DNA of 16,190 nt from Nocardioidaceae bacterium UBA4001 (GTDB taxonomy: Bacteria; Actinomycetota; Actinomycetes; Propionibacteriales; Nocardioidaceae). Location: NCBI GenBank assembly GCA_002384855.1, contig DGBP01000026.1:1-16190 (forward strand), written 5' to 3'. Shown here piece by piece: positions 1-7,032 of this stretch (position 1 is its first letter; each line of letters starts with the position of its first letter). The translations under genes were made by a program, and so were the position numbers. The notes under the pieces are model-generated. The model saw only the letters and a list, made by a program, of their open reading frames with translations. It did not search any database and had not been told where the DNA came from.

Positions 1-22
1 TCGAACCCAGTATCGCCCACCC
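1..22 (+). tRNA. 3' end of a tRNA, probably tRNA-Val (partial)
   Basis: The window opens inside a tRNA T-loop. TCGAAC is followed by CCAGT (3' side of the T-stem), ATCGCCC (3' side of the acceptor stem) and an A discriminator at position 19. The implied 5' acceptor strand is GGGCGAT, which matches actinobacterial valine tRNAs as I remember them. The anticodon lies outside the window, so the amino-acid identity is an inference. CCA does not appear to be encoded (A is followed by CCC), as is common in actinobacteria. A strong hairpin terminator follows within 10 bases, which fits the end of a tRNA transcript. Confidence 0.75.
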
Positions 23-29
23 GACACGC

Positions 30-59
30 AAGGCCGGCTCCTGGACAGGAGCCGGCCTT
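30..59 (+). terminator. Rho-independent terminator after the tRNA
   Basis: There is a perfect 13-bp inverted repeat: the left arm at 30-42 (AAGGCCGGCTCCT), a GGAC loop at 43-46 and the right arm at 47-59. The T-tract is weak (CTTCGTCGTT), as usual for high-GC actinobacteria. It lies just downstream of the tRNA and upstream of the thrS promoter region, so it should insulate the two transcripts. Confidence 0.88.
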
Positions 60-139
60 CGTCGTTCCCGCGCTTCGGCATCCGGCGACCGTGCGAGGGG
101 GGCGCGGAAACCCGGGCGAGGACCGAGACGCGCGGCAGA

Positions 140-145
140 TACGAT
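140..145 (+). promoter_or_regulatory. Candidate -10 box of the thrS promoter
   Basis: TACGAT fits the actinobacterial TAnnnT -10 pattern. It lies 38 bases before the thrS GTG, which would give a short leader of about 30 nt. No good -35 hexamer is visible about 17 bases upstream. The position between the tRNA terminator and thrS makes a promoter necessary, but this exact hexamer is a guess. Confidence 0.4.
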
Positions 146-183
146 CGAGGCGTCCGACCGACGCCTTCCGAGAGGGATCCCCC

Positions 184-2169
184 GTGTCCGAGATCAAGGT
201 CACCGTCATCAGCGCAGACGAGCGTGCTGAGCGAGCGGTGACGACGGGCACCAAGGCGTGGGAGCTCTTCGTCGACGACCCGTCCGTCATCGCAGCCCGA
301 GTCGCGGGCGAGCTCCGAGACCTGTCGCACGAGCTCGTCGACGGCGACGAGGTCGAGGGGGTCGCGATCGAGTCCGAGGACGGGCGCAACATCCTGCGGC
401 ACTCCACGGCCCACGTGCTCGCGCAGGCGGTCCAGGAGCTCTTCCCGGACGCCAAGCTGGGTATCGGCCCGCCGGTCAGCGACGGCTTCTACTACGACTT
501 CGACGTGGCCGAGCCGTTCGTCCCCGCGGACCTCGAGAAGATCGAGTCGCGGATGCGCAAGATTGTCAAGGAGGGCCAGAAGTTCTCGCGTCGGCCGGTC
601 GCCGACGGGGACGCGATCGAGGAGCTCAAGGACGAGCCGTACAAGCTCGAGCTGATCGGCCTCAAGGGGTCCGGTCACGCCGAGGACGCGGCCGAGGGCG
701 CGAACGTCGAGGTCGGGGCCGGCCAGCTGACCATCTACGACAACCTCAAGCGCGACGGGTCGCTGGCGTGGAAGGACCTCTGCCGCGGTCCGCACCTGCC
801 CACCACCAAGCGCATCCCGGCGTTCAAGCTCATGCGGAGTGCGGCGGCGTACTGGCGCGGCGACGAGAAGAACAAGCAGCTGCAGCGGATCTACGGCACC
901 GCCTGGGAGACCAAGGAGGCGCTCGAGGAGCACCTGCACCGCATCGAGGAGGCCGAGCGGCGTGACCACCGCAAGCTGGGCCGGGAGCTGGACCTGTTCA
1001 GCTTCCCCGACGAGCTCGGCTCGGGCCTCGCGGTCTTCCATCCCAAGGGCGGCGTTCTCAAGCGCATCATGGAGGACTACGTCCGTCAGCGGCACATCGA
1101 GGAGGGGTTCGAGTACGTCGGCACCCCCCACATCACCAAGCAGGGGCTCTTCGAGACCTCCGGACACCTGCCGTACTTCGCCGACACGATGTTCCCGCCG
1201 ATGGAGATGGAGGGGAGCAGCTACTACCTCAAGGCGATGAACTGCCCGATGCACAACCTGATCTACAGGTCGCGCGGGCGGTCCTACCGGGAGCTTCCGC
1301 TGCGGCTGTTCGAGTTCGGCACCGTCTACCGCTTCGAGAAGTCCGGAGTCGTGCACGGGCTCACCCGGGTCCGCGGGCTCACCCAGGACGACTCCCACTC
1401 CTACGTCACGCCGGAGCAGGCGCCCGACGAGATCAAGCACCTCTTGAGCTTCGTGCTCGGGCTGCTCCGCGACTTCGGCCTCGACGACTTCTACCTCGAG
1501 CTGTCGACGCGCGACGACAGCAAGGACAAGTTCATCGGCAGCGACGAGGACTGGGAGGTGGCCACCAAGGTGCTGGAGGACGCGGCGCTCGAGACCGGGC
1601 TGGAGCTCGTCCCCGATCCGGGCGGCGCGGCGTACTACGGACCGAAGATCTCCGTGCAGGCGCGCGACGCGATCGGCCGCACCTGGCAGATGTCGACCAT
1701 CCAGTACGACTTCAACCAGCCCAAGCGGTTCGGGTTGGAGTACCAGGCCTCCGACGGCTCGCGCCAGCAGCCGGTGATGATCCACTCCGCCAAGTTCGGC
1801 TCGCTCGAGCGCTTCTACGGCGTGCTCGTCGAGCACTACGCCGGCGCCTTCCCGCCCTGGCTCGCCCCCGTCCAGGTGGTCGCGATCCCGATCGCCGAGC
1901 GCCACCAGGACTACCTGTACGACGTCGCGGCGAAGCTGCGCGCCAAGGGGATCCGGGTCGAGGTCGACGACTCCGACGACCGGATGCAGAAGAAGATCCG
2001 CAACGCACAGGTCCAGAAGGTGCCGTTCATGGTGATCGCCGGGGACCGGGACGTCGAGGACGGAGCGGTCTCCTTCCGCTACCGCAACGGCGACCAGGAC
2101 AACGGGGTCTCGGTGGACGAGGCGGTCGCGCGCGTGGTCGACGCCGTCGAGCGGCGCGTCCAGGTCTGA
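184..2169 (+). CDS. thrS: Threonyl-tRNA synthetase
   Basis: This is a class II aminoacyl-tRNA synthetase that charges tRNA-Thr in the cytosol, 661 aa and full length. An N-terminal TGS domain covers about residues 1-65. The second additional (editing) domain has H73xxxH77 and a C200...H204 pair, the ligand set used to clear Ser-tRNA(Thr). The catalytic core has the zinc ligands C354 (MNCPMH), H405 (QDDSH) and H534 (VMIHSAKFGS). The anticodon-binding domain covers about residues 555-661. The frame is open back to position 91, but GTG at 184 is chosen because AGAGGG at 171-176 sits 7 bases upstream and the protein then begins directly with the TGS domain. The next gene starts 2 bp after the stop, so the two are probably co-transcribed. 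The leader is too short for a T-box, and none is visible. Confidence 0.97.
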   Translation: MSEIKVTVISADERAERAVTTGTKAWELFVDDPSVIAARVAGELRDLSHELVDGDEVEGVAIESEDGRNILRHSTAHVLAQAVQELFPDAKLGIGPPVSDGFYYDFDVAEPFVPADLEKIESRMRKIVKEGQKFSRRPVADGDAIEELKDEPYKLELIGLKGSGHAEDAAEGANVEVGAGQLTIYDNLKRDGSLAWKDLCRGPHLPTTKRIPAFKLMRSAAAYWRGDEKNKQLQRIYGTAWETKEALEEHLHRIEEAERRDHRKLGRELDLFSFPDELGSGLAVFHPKGGVLKRIMEDYVRQRHIEEGFEYVGTPHITKQGLFETSGHLPYFADTMFPPMEMEGSSYYLKAMNCPMHNLIYRSRGRSYRELPLRLFEFGTVYRFEKSGVVHGLTRVRGLTQDDSHSYVTPEQAPDEIKHLLSFVLGLLRDFGLDDFYLELSTRDDSKDKFIGSDEDWEVATKVLEDAALETGLELVPDPGGAAYYGPKISVQARDAIGRTWQMSTIQYDFNQPKRFGLEYQASDGSRQQPVMIHSAKFGSLERFYGVLVEHYAGAFPPWLAPVQVVAIPIAERHQDYLYDVAAKLRAKGIRVEVDDSDDRMQKKIRNAQVQKVPFMVIAGDRDVEDGAVSFRYRNGDQDNGVSVDEAVARVVDAVERRVQV

Positions 2170-2171
2170 GG

Positions 2172-2714
2172 ATGAGCGACGAGGTGCTGCACCAGCAGGG
2201 GGCCGGTGTCCCCGACGAGCTCGAGCGGCTGTGGACTCCCCACCGGATGGCCTACATCCGGGGCGAGAACAAGCCGGGGGACGCCACTCCGGGACACCAG
2301 TGCCCGTTCTGCCGGATCCCGACGCTCGGCGACGAGGAGGGGCTCGTCGTGCACCGCGGCGACCTCAGCTTCGCGGTGCTCAACCTCTACCCCTACAGTC
2401 CCGGGCACCTCATGGTCTGCCCCTACCGGCACGTCCCGGACTACACCGAGCTCACGGACGACGAGACGCATGAGATCGCGGCCTTCACCCAGTCGGCGAT
2501 GCGCACGGTCCGTTCCGTCAGCGGCGCACACGGTTTCAACCTCGGGATGAACCAGGGTGCCGTGGCCGGGGCGGGCATCGCGGCGCACCTGCACCAGCAC
2601 GTCGTACCCCGTTGGTCCGGCGACCAGAACTTCATGCCGATCATCGCCCGGACGCGCACGCTGCCGCAGCTGATGACCGACACGCGACGTCTGCTCGCGG
2701 AGGCCTGGCACTGA
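2172..2714 (+). CDS. HIT-family protein, candidate Ap4A phosphorylase
   Basis: This 180-aa histidine-triad protein carries the signature H139-L-H141-Q-H143-V-V in HLHQHVVPRW, the nucleotide phosphate-binding and catalytic loop. A CxxC pair (C44, C47) in the N-terminal part resembles the zinc-binding half-site seen in several HIT proteins. It lies between thrS and pgsA, as does M. tuberculosis Rv2613c, reported to be a diadenosine tetraphosphate (Ap4A) phosphorylase. The shared LNLYPY-PGHLMV and PQL-DTRRLLAE-W blocks support orthology. Coupling to thrS makes sense because aminoacyl-tRNA synthetases make Ap4A as a side product. ATG at 2172 is 2 bp past the thrS stop. Assignment to HIT is certain; the phosphorylase activity is inferred from the orthologue. 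Confidence 0.9.
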   Translation: MSDEVLHQQGAGVPDELERLWTPHRMAYIRGENKPGDATPGHQCPFCRIPTLGDEEGLVVHRGDLSFAVLNLYPYSPGHLMVCPYRHVPDYTELTDDETHEIAAFTQSAMRTVRSVSGAHGFNLGMNQGAVAGAGIAAHLHQHVVPRWSGDQNFMPIIARTRTLPQLMTDTRRLLAEAWH

Positions 2715-2775
2715 CGTTCGCGGTGAGATGCCATGCGCACGGCGGTGCGGCGCGTCCGGCCCCGAGTCCGGCCGG

Positions 2776-2781
2776 TACCCT
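2776..2781 (+). promoter_or_regulatory. -10 box of a probable leaderless pgsA promoter
   Basis: TACCCT ends 9 bases before the ATG at 2791, so a start site 6-9 bases downstream would coincide with the start codon or nearly so. No Shine-Dalgarno sequence is visible before the ATG. This spacing is typical of leaderless mRNAs, which are common in actinobacteria. No convincing -35 element is visible. It would let the phosphoinositide genes be transcribed independently of thrS. Confidence 0.5.
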
Positions 2782-2790
2782 GCTCTCGCC

Positions 2791-3396
2791 ATGCTCGAAC
2801 ACCTGCGCACCTTCTTCACGTCCCTGATCTCACCCGTCGCCCGGCTGCTGCTACGACTCAACGTCAGCCCCGACACGGTGACGGTCGTCGGCACGTCGGG
2901 GGTGGTCGCCGCGGCTCTCTGGTTCTTTCCGCAGGGCGAGCTCCTCGCCGGCGTCCTGGTGATCACCGCGTTCGTCTTCTCGGACCTGCTGGACGGGACG
3001 ATGGCACGGATGTCGGGCCGGACCTCGAGCTGGGGAGCCTTCCTCGACTCGACCCTGGACCGGATGGGCGACTCGGCGATCTTCGGCGGCCTGGTGCTCT
3101 ACTTCGCGTGGGTGGTCGAGTCGCAGGTCCTCGTGGCGCTGACCCTCTACACGCTGGTGACCGGCTGGCTGACGTCGTACGCCAGGGCTCGCGCGGAGTC
3201 CCTCGGCTACGAGGCCAAGGTCGGCCTCGCCGCCCGCGCCGACCGGCTCGTGGCCGTGCTCGTCGCCACCGGCCTGAGCGACATCTTCGACATGCCCGTG
3301 CTCCTGGAGGGCGTGCTCTGGCTGCTCGCCGCCGTGAGCACCGTGACCGTGGTGCAGCGGATCATGACCGTACGCCGCCAGGCGCGGGCGGCCTGA
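2791..3396 (+). CDS. pgsA: Phosphatidylinositol phosphate synthase (CDP-alcohol phosphatidyltransferase)
   Basis: This integral membrane enzyme is predicted to join CDP-diacylglycerol to inositol 1-phosphate, giving phosphatidylinositol phosphate, the precursor of PI and PIMs. The full CDP-alcohol phosphotransferase signature is present: D65xxD68-G69-xx-A72-R73-x8-G82-xxx-D86-xxx-D90, the metal and CDP-DAG binding site. Several hydrophobic segments follow, consistent with the usual six-helix fold. The length of 201 aa fits the family. An in-frame ATG at 2728 exists, but 2791 is preferred because the extension is not family-like and a -10 box sits 9 bases upstream. The stop overlaps the next ATG by one base. 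The downstream PIM acyltransferase and pimA favour inositol phosphate, not glycerol phosphate, as the acceptor. Confidence 0.9.
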   Translation: MLEHLRTFFTSLISPVARLLLRLNVSPDTVTVVGTSGVVAAALWFFPQGELLAGVLVITAFVFSDLLDGTMARMSGRTSSWGAFLDSTLDRMGDSAIFGGLVLYFAWVVESQVLVALTLYTLVTGWLTSYARARAESLGYEAKVGLAARADRLVAVLVATGLSDIFDMPVLLEGVLWLLAAVSTVTVVQRIMTVRRQARAA

Positions 3397-4340
3397 TGAC
3401 CGCCGGCGGCACGAGTGCACTGGGGCGCGCGGCGGGGGCTGCGTCGGGCAACGCCGTGGCGCTCGGCTACATCACGGGGTGGCGGTTGGTCCGCCTGCTG
3501 CCCGAACGCACCGCGCTGGCGGCCTTCGCCCGGATCGCCGACGGCATCCACCGCCGGGACGGCAGGAGCGTGCAGCGGCTCCGCGCCAACCTGGGTCGGG
3601 TCCGGCCCGAGCTCGACGACGGTGGGCTGGAGGAGCTGACCCACGACGCGGTCCGGTCCTACCTTCGCTACTGGACCGAGTCCTTCAGGCTGCCCTCCTG
3701 GCCGACCGACGACCTGGTCCGTCGCACGAGGGTCGTGGACGAGCACAACCTGCGGGACGCCCATGCGCAGGGCAAGGGTGTCGTCGTCCCGCTGCCGCAC
3801 ATGGCCAACTGGGACTGGGCCGGTGCCTGGGCCTGCGCGACCGGCCTGCCCCTGACCACGGTCGCGGAGCGGCTCAAGCCAGAACGTCTCTACGACGAGT
3901 TCGTCGCCTACCGCGCCTCGCTCGGGATGGAGATCCTCCCGGCCGGTGACCCCGCGACCTTCGGCACGCTCCTCCAGCGGGTCCGGGAGGGCCGGCTGGT
4001 GCCGCTGCTCGCCGACCGCGACCTGAGCCGGTCGGGCGTGGACGTCAGGCTGTGCGGGGAGCCTGCCCGGATGCCGCGAGGGCCGGCCGAGCTGGCCCGG
4101 CGGACCGGCGCGCCGTTGGTCCCGGCGACGCTCCACTACGACGGCCCCGACCTGGTCGTCACCTTCCACGATCCTGTCGCCCACGTCGAGGGGCCGGACG
4201 GCGTGGTCACGATGATGCAGGCCGTCGCCGACCGGTTCACCGACGCGCTGCGGGAGCACACCGTCGACTGGCACATGATGCAGCGGGTGTTCGTCGGTGA
4301 CCTCGACCCTGCCCGCGCGGCACGTCCCGCGGGAGGCTGA
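3396..4340 (+). CDS. Phosphatidylinositol mannoside acyltransferase (PatA-like, LpxL/HtrB family)
   Basis: This 314-aa protein belongs to the lysophospholipid/lipid A acyltransferase superfamily. The catalytic HxxxxD motif is visible as H135-MANW-D140 within VVVPLPHMANWDWAG. It is followed by a conserved LLADRD block and a GEPARMPRGPAELARR segment typical of the family. In mycobacteria the gene in this place (Rv2611c, PatA) transfers palmitate to the mannose of PIM1/PIM2 on the cytoplasmic face of the membrane. An N-terminal hydrophobic or amphipathic stretch (about residues 18-45) probably anchors it. The ATG overlaps the pgsA stop by one base (TGATG), so translation is likely coupled. pimA follows 5 bp later. 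The acyl-chain specificity cannot be read from sequence. Confidence 0.88.
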   Translation: MTAGGTSALGRAAGAASGNAVALGYITGWRLVRLLPERTALAAFARIADGIHRRDGRSVQRLRANLGRVRPELDDGGLEELTHDAVRSYLRYWTESFRLPSWPTDDLVRRTRVVDEHNLRDAHAQGKGVVVPLPHMANWDWAGAWACATGLPLTTVAERLKPERLYDEFVAYRASLGMEILPAGDPATFGTLLQRVREGRLVPLLADRDLSRSGVDVRLCGEPARMPRGPAELARRTGAPLVPATLHYDGPDLVVTFHDPVAHVEGPDGVVTMMQAVADRFTDALREHTVDWHMMQRVFVGDLDPARAARPAGG

Positions 4341-4345
4341 GCGGG

Positions 4346-5467
4346 GTGCGCGTCGGCCTGGTCTGCCCCTACTCCCTCGACGTCCCCGGGGGAGTGCAGA
4401 ACCACGTCAAGGACCTGGCCGAGGCGCTTCTGGGGCTCGGCCACGAGGTCTCGGTGCTGGCCCCGAGCGAGCACGAGTCAGGGCTGCCGTCGTACGTCGT
4501 GCCTGCCGGCGGCGCGGTGCCGGTGCCCTTCAACGGCTCCGTCGCGCGCCTGGCCTTCGGCCCGGTCGCGGCCACGCGGGTGCGCCGGTGGCTGAAGGAG
4601 GGGCGCTTCGACGTGCTCCACCTGCACGAGCCGGCCGCGCCGAGCGTGTCCCTGCTGGCGCTGTGGGCCTGCGACTGCCCCGTGGTCGCCACCTTCCACA
4701 GCAGCAACGCGCGGTCCCGTGCGATGTCGGCGTCCAAGTCCATCCTGCGGCCGTCCCTGGAGAAGATCACGGCGCGGATCGCGGTGTCGGAGTACGCCCG
4801 CTCCACGCTCGTGCAGCACATGGGCGGAGAGCCGGTGATCATCCCGAACGGCGTGTACGTCGACCGGTTCGCGACCGCGGCCGTGCGGGACGACTGGCGC
4901 GGTGAGGGACCGACCCTGGCCTTCGTCGGTCGCATCGACGAGCCGCGGAAGGGGCTGCCCCTGCTGCTCCAGGCCTTCCCGCGCATCGCCGAGAGGTTTC
5001 CCGGCACGCGGCTGCTCGTGGTCGGCGGCGGCGACGAGGAGGCGGCGAGACGGCGGGTCCCCGGGTCGCTGGCGCAGGACGTCGTCTTCCTGGGACGCGT
5101 GTCGGACGAGGAGAAGGCGTCGGCCCTGCGGACGGCCGACCTCTACGTCGCACCCAACACCGGGGGCGAGAGCTTCGGGATCGTCCTGATCGAGGCGATG
5201 GCGGCCGGGACGCCCGTGCTCGCCTCGGACATCCCCGCCTTCCGTCGGGTCCTCGGCGAGGGGGAGTACGGCGCCACGTTCCGTAACGAGGACGTCGACG
5301 ACCTCGCGCGCGCCGCGATCTCCGTCCTCGGCGACGGGGAGGACCGGGACGCCCGGCGGGAGGCCGCGAGGGTGGCCGTGGCCCGCTACGACTGGTCCTC
5401 GGTAGCCGGCCGCATCGTTCAGGTCTACGAGACCGTGGTGGACACCGACCGAGCAGGTGTGCGGTGA
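4346..5467 (+). CDS. pimA: Phosphatidylinositol alpha-mannosyltransferase (GT4)
   Basis: This 373-aa GT-B glycosyltransferase is predicted to transfer mannose from GDP-mannose to the 2-position of phosphatidylinositol, the first step of PIM synthesis at the inner membrane face. It shows the N-terminal glycine-rich GGVQNHV loop (about residues 15-21) after VGLVCPYSLDVP. The C-terminal domain opens with LAFVGRIDEPRKGL. The E275-SFGIVLI-E283 motif is the EX7E donor-binding signature of GT4 enzymes. The start is GTG at 4346, with GGGAGG at 4331-4336 as ribosome binding site. It is 5 bp downstream of the acyltransferase gene, and its stop overlaps the next start by 4 bases (GTGA). Gene order pgsA-patA-pimA strongly supports the specific assignment over a generic GT4. 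Confidence 0.94.
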   Translation: MRVGLVCPYSLDVPGGVQNHVKDLAEALLGLGHEVSVLAPSEHESGLPSYVVPAGGAVPVPFNGSVARLAFGPVAATRVRRWLKEGRFDVLHLHEPAAPSVSLLALWACDCPVVATFHSSNARSRAMSASKSILRPSLEKITARIAVSEYARSTLVQHMGGEPVIIPNGVYVDRFATAAVRDDWRGEGPTLAFVGRIDEPRKGLPLLLQAFPRIAERFPGTRLLVVGGGDEEAARRRVPGSLAQDVVFLGRVSDEEKASALRTADLYVAPNTGGESFGIVLIEAMAAGTPVLASDIPAFRRVLGEGEYGATFRNEDVDDLARAAISVLGDGEDRDARREAARVAVARYDWSSVAGRIVQVYETVVDTDRAGVR

Positions 5468-6015
5468 TCGACTGGACCTGGGTCCTGGGCATCGCCGGCC
5501 TGCTGCTGGTCGTCCTGCTCGTCGGGACGTGGCTGTCGTGGACAGCCCAGCGGCTCAACCGCCTGCACCACCGGCTGGAGATGGCCCGCGGGTCGCTGGA
5601 CACCCAGCTGCTGCGACGTTCGGGGGCCGCGGTCGAGCTCGCCACCTCGGGGGCGCTCGACCCCGCCCGCTCGCTGCTGCTCGTCGACACCGCCCACGCG
5701 GCCCGCTCGGTGGAGGACGGTGACGTCGAGGCCGTGGAGTCGGACCTGTCGCAGGCGCTCAGGGCGGTGTTTCCCGACGCCGAGGAGGTGCGCGAGCTGC
5801 GTGCCTCGCCGGAGACCGGCCCGCTGGTCGCCGAGCTGGCCGGGGCCTGCCGCAAGGTGGAGCTGGCCCGTCGGTTCCACAACGACGTGGTCACCTCGAC
5901 CCGGGCCCTCCGGTCGCGGCGACGGGTCAGGTGGCTGCACCTCGAGGGTCGGGCCGCCGAGCCCGTGACCGTCGACCTCGACGACGCCCCGCCTCCGGCG
6001 CTCCTCGAGGACTGA
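5464..6015 (+). CDS. LemA-like single-pass membrane protein of unknown function
   Basis: This 183-aa protein has one strongly hydrophobic segment at about residues 5-24 (WVLGIAGLLLVVLLVGTWL), then a helical, charged domain. The order TM, LNRLHHRLEMARGSLDTQLLRR, LSQALRAVF and ELA-ACRKVELARRFHNDVVT follows the pattern of LemA-domain proteins. In those, an N-terminal TM precedes a four-helix bundle ending in a (R/Y)xFYNDxV-like motif. The tail is proline- and acid-rich. The GTG start overlaps the pimA stop by 4 bases, so it is co-translated with the PIM genes. Mycobacteria have a different gene (a Nudix protein) at this spot, by recollection. The function is unknown; a membrane-associated role linked to envelope lipid synthesis is only a context inference. 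Confidence 0.75.
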   Translation: MIDWTWVLGIAGLLLVVLLVGTWLSWTAQRLNRLHHRLEMARGSLDTQLLRRSGAAVELATSGALDPARSLLLVDTAHAARSVEDGDVEAVESDLSQALRAVFPDAEEVRELRASPETGPLVAELAGACRKVELARRFHNDVVTSTRALRSRRRVRWLHLEGRAAEPVTVDLDDAPPPALLED

Positions 6016-6046
6016 ACCAGGTGGGCCGGGGCGCGGACCCCGGACG

Positions 6047-6052
6047 TATTCT
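6047..6052 (+). promoter_or_regulatory. Candidate -10 box of the pdxS promoter
   Basis: TATTCT lies 62 bases before the pdxS GTG, inside the 99-bp gap after the LemA-like gene, and is the most AT-rich hexamer there. It would give a leader of about 55 nt that contains the hairpin at 6074-6094. No clear -35 box is visible. Confidence 0.4.
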
Positions 6053-6073
6053 TGGAGGCATCCCCCGACCCGT

Positions 6074-6094
6074 GGCAGGGACAGTGCCCCTGCC
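6074..6094 (+). promoter_or_regulatory. Inverted repeat in the pdxS leader
   Basis: A perfect 7-bp inverted repeat, GGCAGGG (6074-6080) and CCCTGCC (6088-6094), encloses a 7-base loop. It ends 20 bases before the pdxS start and 8 bases before the ribosome binding site GAAGGTG. It could be an mRNA hairpin or a repressor site. In other actinobacteria a MocR/GntR-type PdxR controls pdxST, but I cannot match this sequence to a known PdxR box. Confidence 0.35.
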
Positions 6095-6114
6095 CGACCA
6101 ACGAAGGTGCGCCC

Positions 6115-7029
6115 GTGACCGACCCCACCACCCCCTCGAACGCCACGCCGGTGATCGGAACCTCCCAGGTCAAGCGCGGCATGGCCGAGATGCTCAAGGG
6201 CGGGGTGATCATGGACGTGGTCACGCCCGAGCAGGCCAAGATCGCCGAGGACGCCGGCGCGGTGGCGGTGATGGCCCTCGAGCGGGTCCCCGCCGACATC
6301 CGCGCCCAGGGCGGCGTGTCCCGCATGAGCGACCCGGACATGGTCGACGGCATCGTCGAGGCCGTGTCCATCCCGGTGATGGCCAAGGCCCGGATCGGGC
6401 ACTTCGTGGAGGCCCAGGTGCTGCAGAGCCTCGGCGTCGACTACATCGACGAGTCCGAGGTGCTCACCCCTGCCGACTACGCCAACCACATCGACAAGTG
6501 GCGCTTCACCGTCCCCTTCGTGTGCGGGGCCACCAACCTCGGCGAGGCGCTGCGCCGGATCACCGAGGGTGCCGCGATGATCCGCTCGAAGGGCGAGGCG
6601 GGCACCGGTGACGTGTCGAACGCCGTGACGCACATGCGCACGATCCGGGCGGAGATCCGGCGGCTGCAGAGCCTGGCCCCGGACGAGCTGTACGTCGCCG
6701 CGAAGGAGCTCCAGGCGCCGTACGAGCTGGTCAAGGAGGTCGCCGGGGCCGGCAAGCTGCCCGTGGTGCTCTTCACCGCCGGCGGCATCGCCACCCCGGC
6801 CGACGCGGCGATGATGATGCAGCTGGGCGCCGAGGGCGTGTTCGTCGGCTCGGGCATCTTCAAGTCCGGCAACCCCGCGCAGCGCGCCGAGGCGATCGTC
6901 AAGGCGACCACGTTCCACGACGACCCCGACGTGCTCGCGAAGGTCTCCCGCGGCCTCGGTGAGGCGATGGTCGGCATCAACGTCGAGGAGATCCCCGCGC
7001 CGCACCGTCTCGCCGAGCGCGGCTGGTAG
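6115..7029 (+). CDS. pdxS: Pyridoxal 5'-phosphate synthase, PdxS (Pdx1) subunit
   Basis: This 304-aa (beta/alpha)8-barrel synthase subunit makes PLP from ribose 5-phosphate, glyceraldehyde 3-phosphate and ammonia delivered by PdxT, in the DXP-independent vitamin B6 pathway. The expected residues are present: D34 in GGVIMDV, the catalytic lysine K91 in PVMAKARIGH and the second lysine K159 just before GEAGTGDVSNAV. The 68-residue spacing between the lysines matches B. subtilis K81/K149. The start is GTG at 6115 with GAAGGTG 5 bases upstream. An in-frame TTG at 6052 has no ribosome binding site and would add an unrelated 21-residue extension. The next gene begins 3 bp after the stop. Only the pdxT partner two genes downstream is needed for function. 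Confidence 0.97.
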   Translation: MTDPTTPSNATPVIGTSQVKRGMAEMLKGGVIMDVVTPEQAKIAEDAGAVAVMALERVPADIRAQGGVSRMSDPDMVDGIVEAVSIPVMAKARIGHFVEAQVLQSLGVDYIDESEVLTPADYANHIDKWRFTVPFVCGATNLGEALRRITEGAAMIRSKGEAGTGDVSNAVTHMRTIRAEIRRLQSLAPDELYVAAKELQAPYELVKEVAGAGKLPVVLFTAGGIATPADAAMMMQLGAEGVFVGSGIFKSGNPAQRAEAIVKATTFHDDPDVLAKVSRGLGEAMVGINVEEIPAPHRLAERGW

Positions 7030-7032
7030 CAC

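Noticed and set aside
60..183. T-box or other riboswitch upstream of thrS
   Set aside because: Only about 125 bases separate the terminator from the GTG, and no T-box consensus or antiterminator structure is visible.
6052..6114. Upstream TTG start for pdxS
   Set aside because: There is no ribosome binding site; the extra 21 residues are not family-like and would be read through the leader hairpin. GTG at 6115 has a good site.
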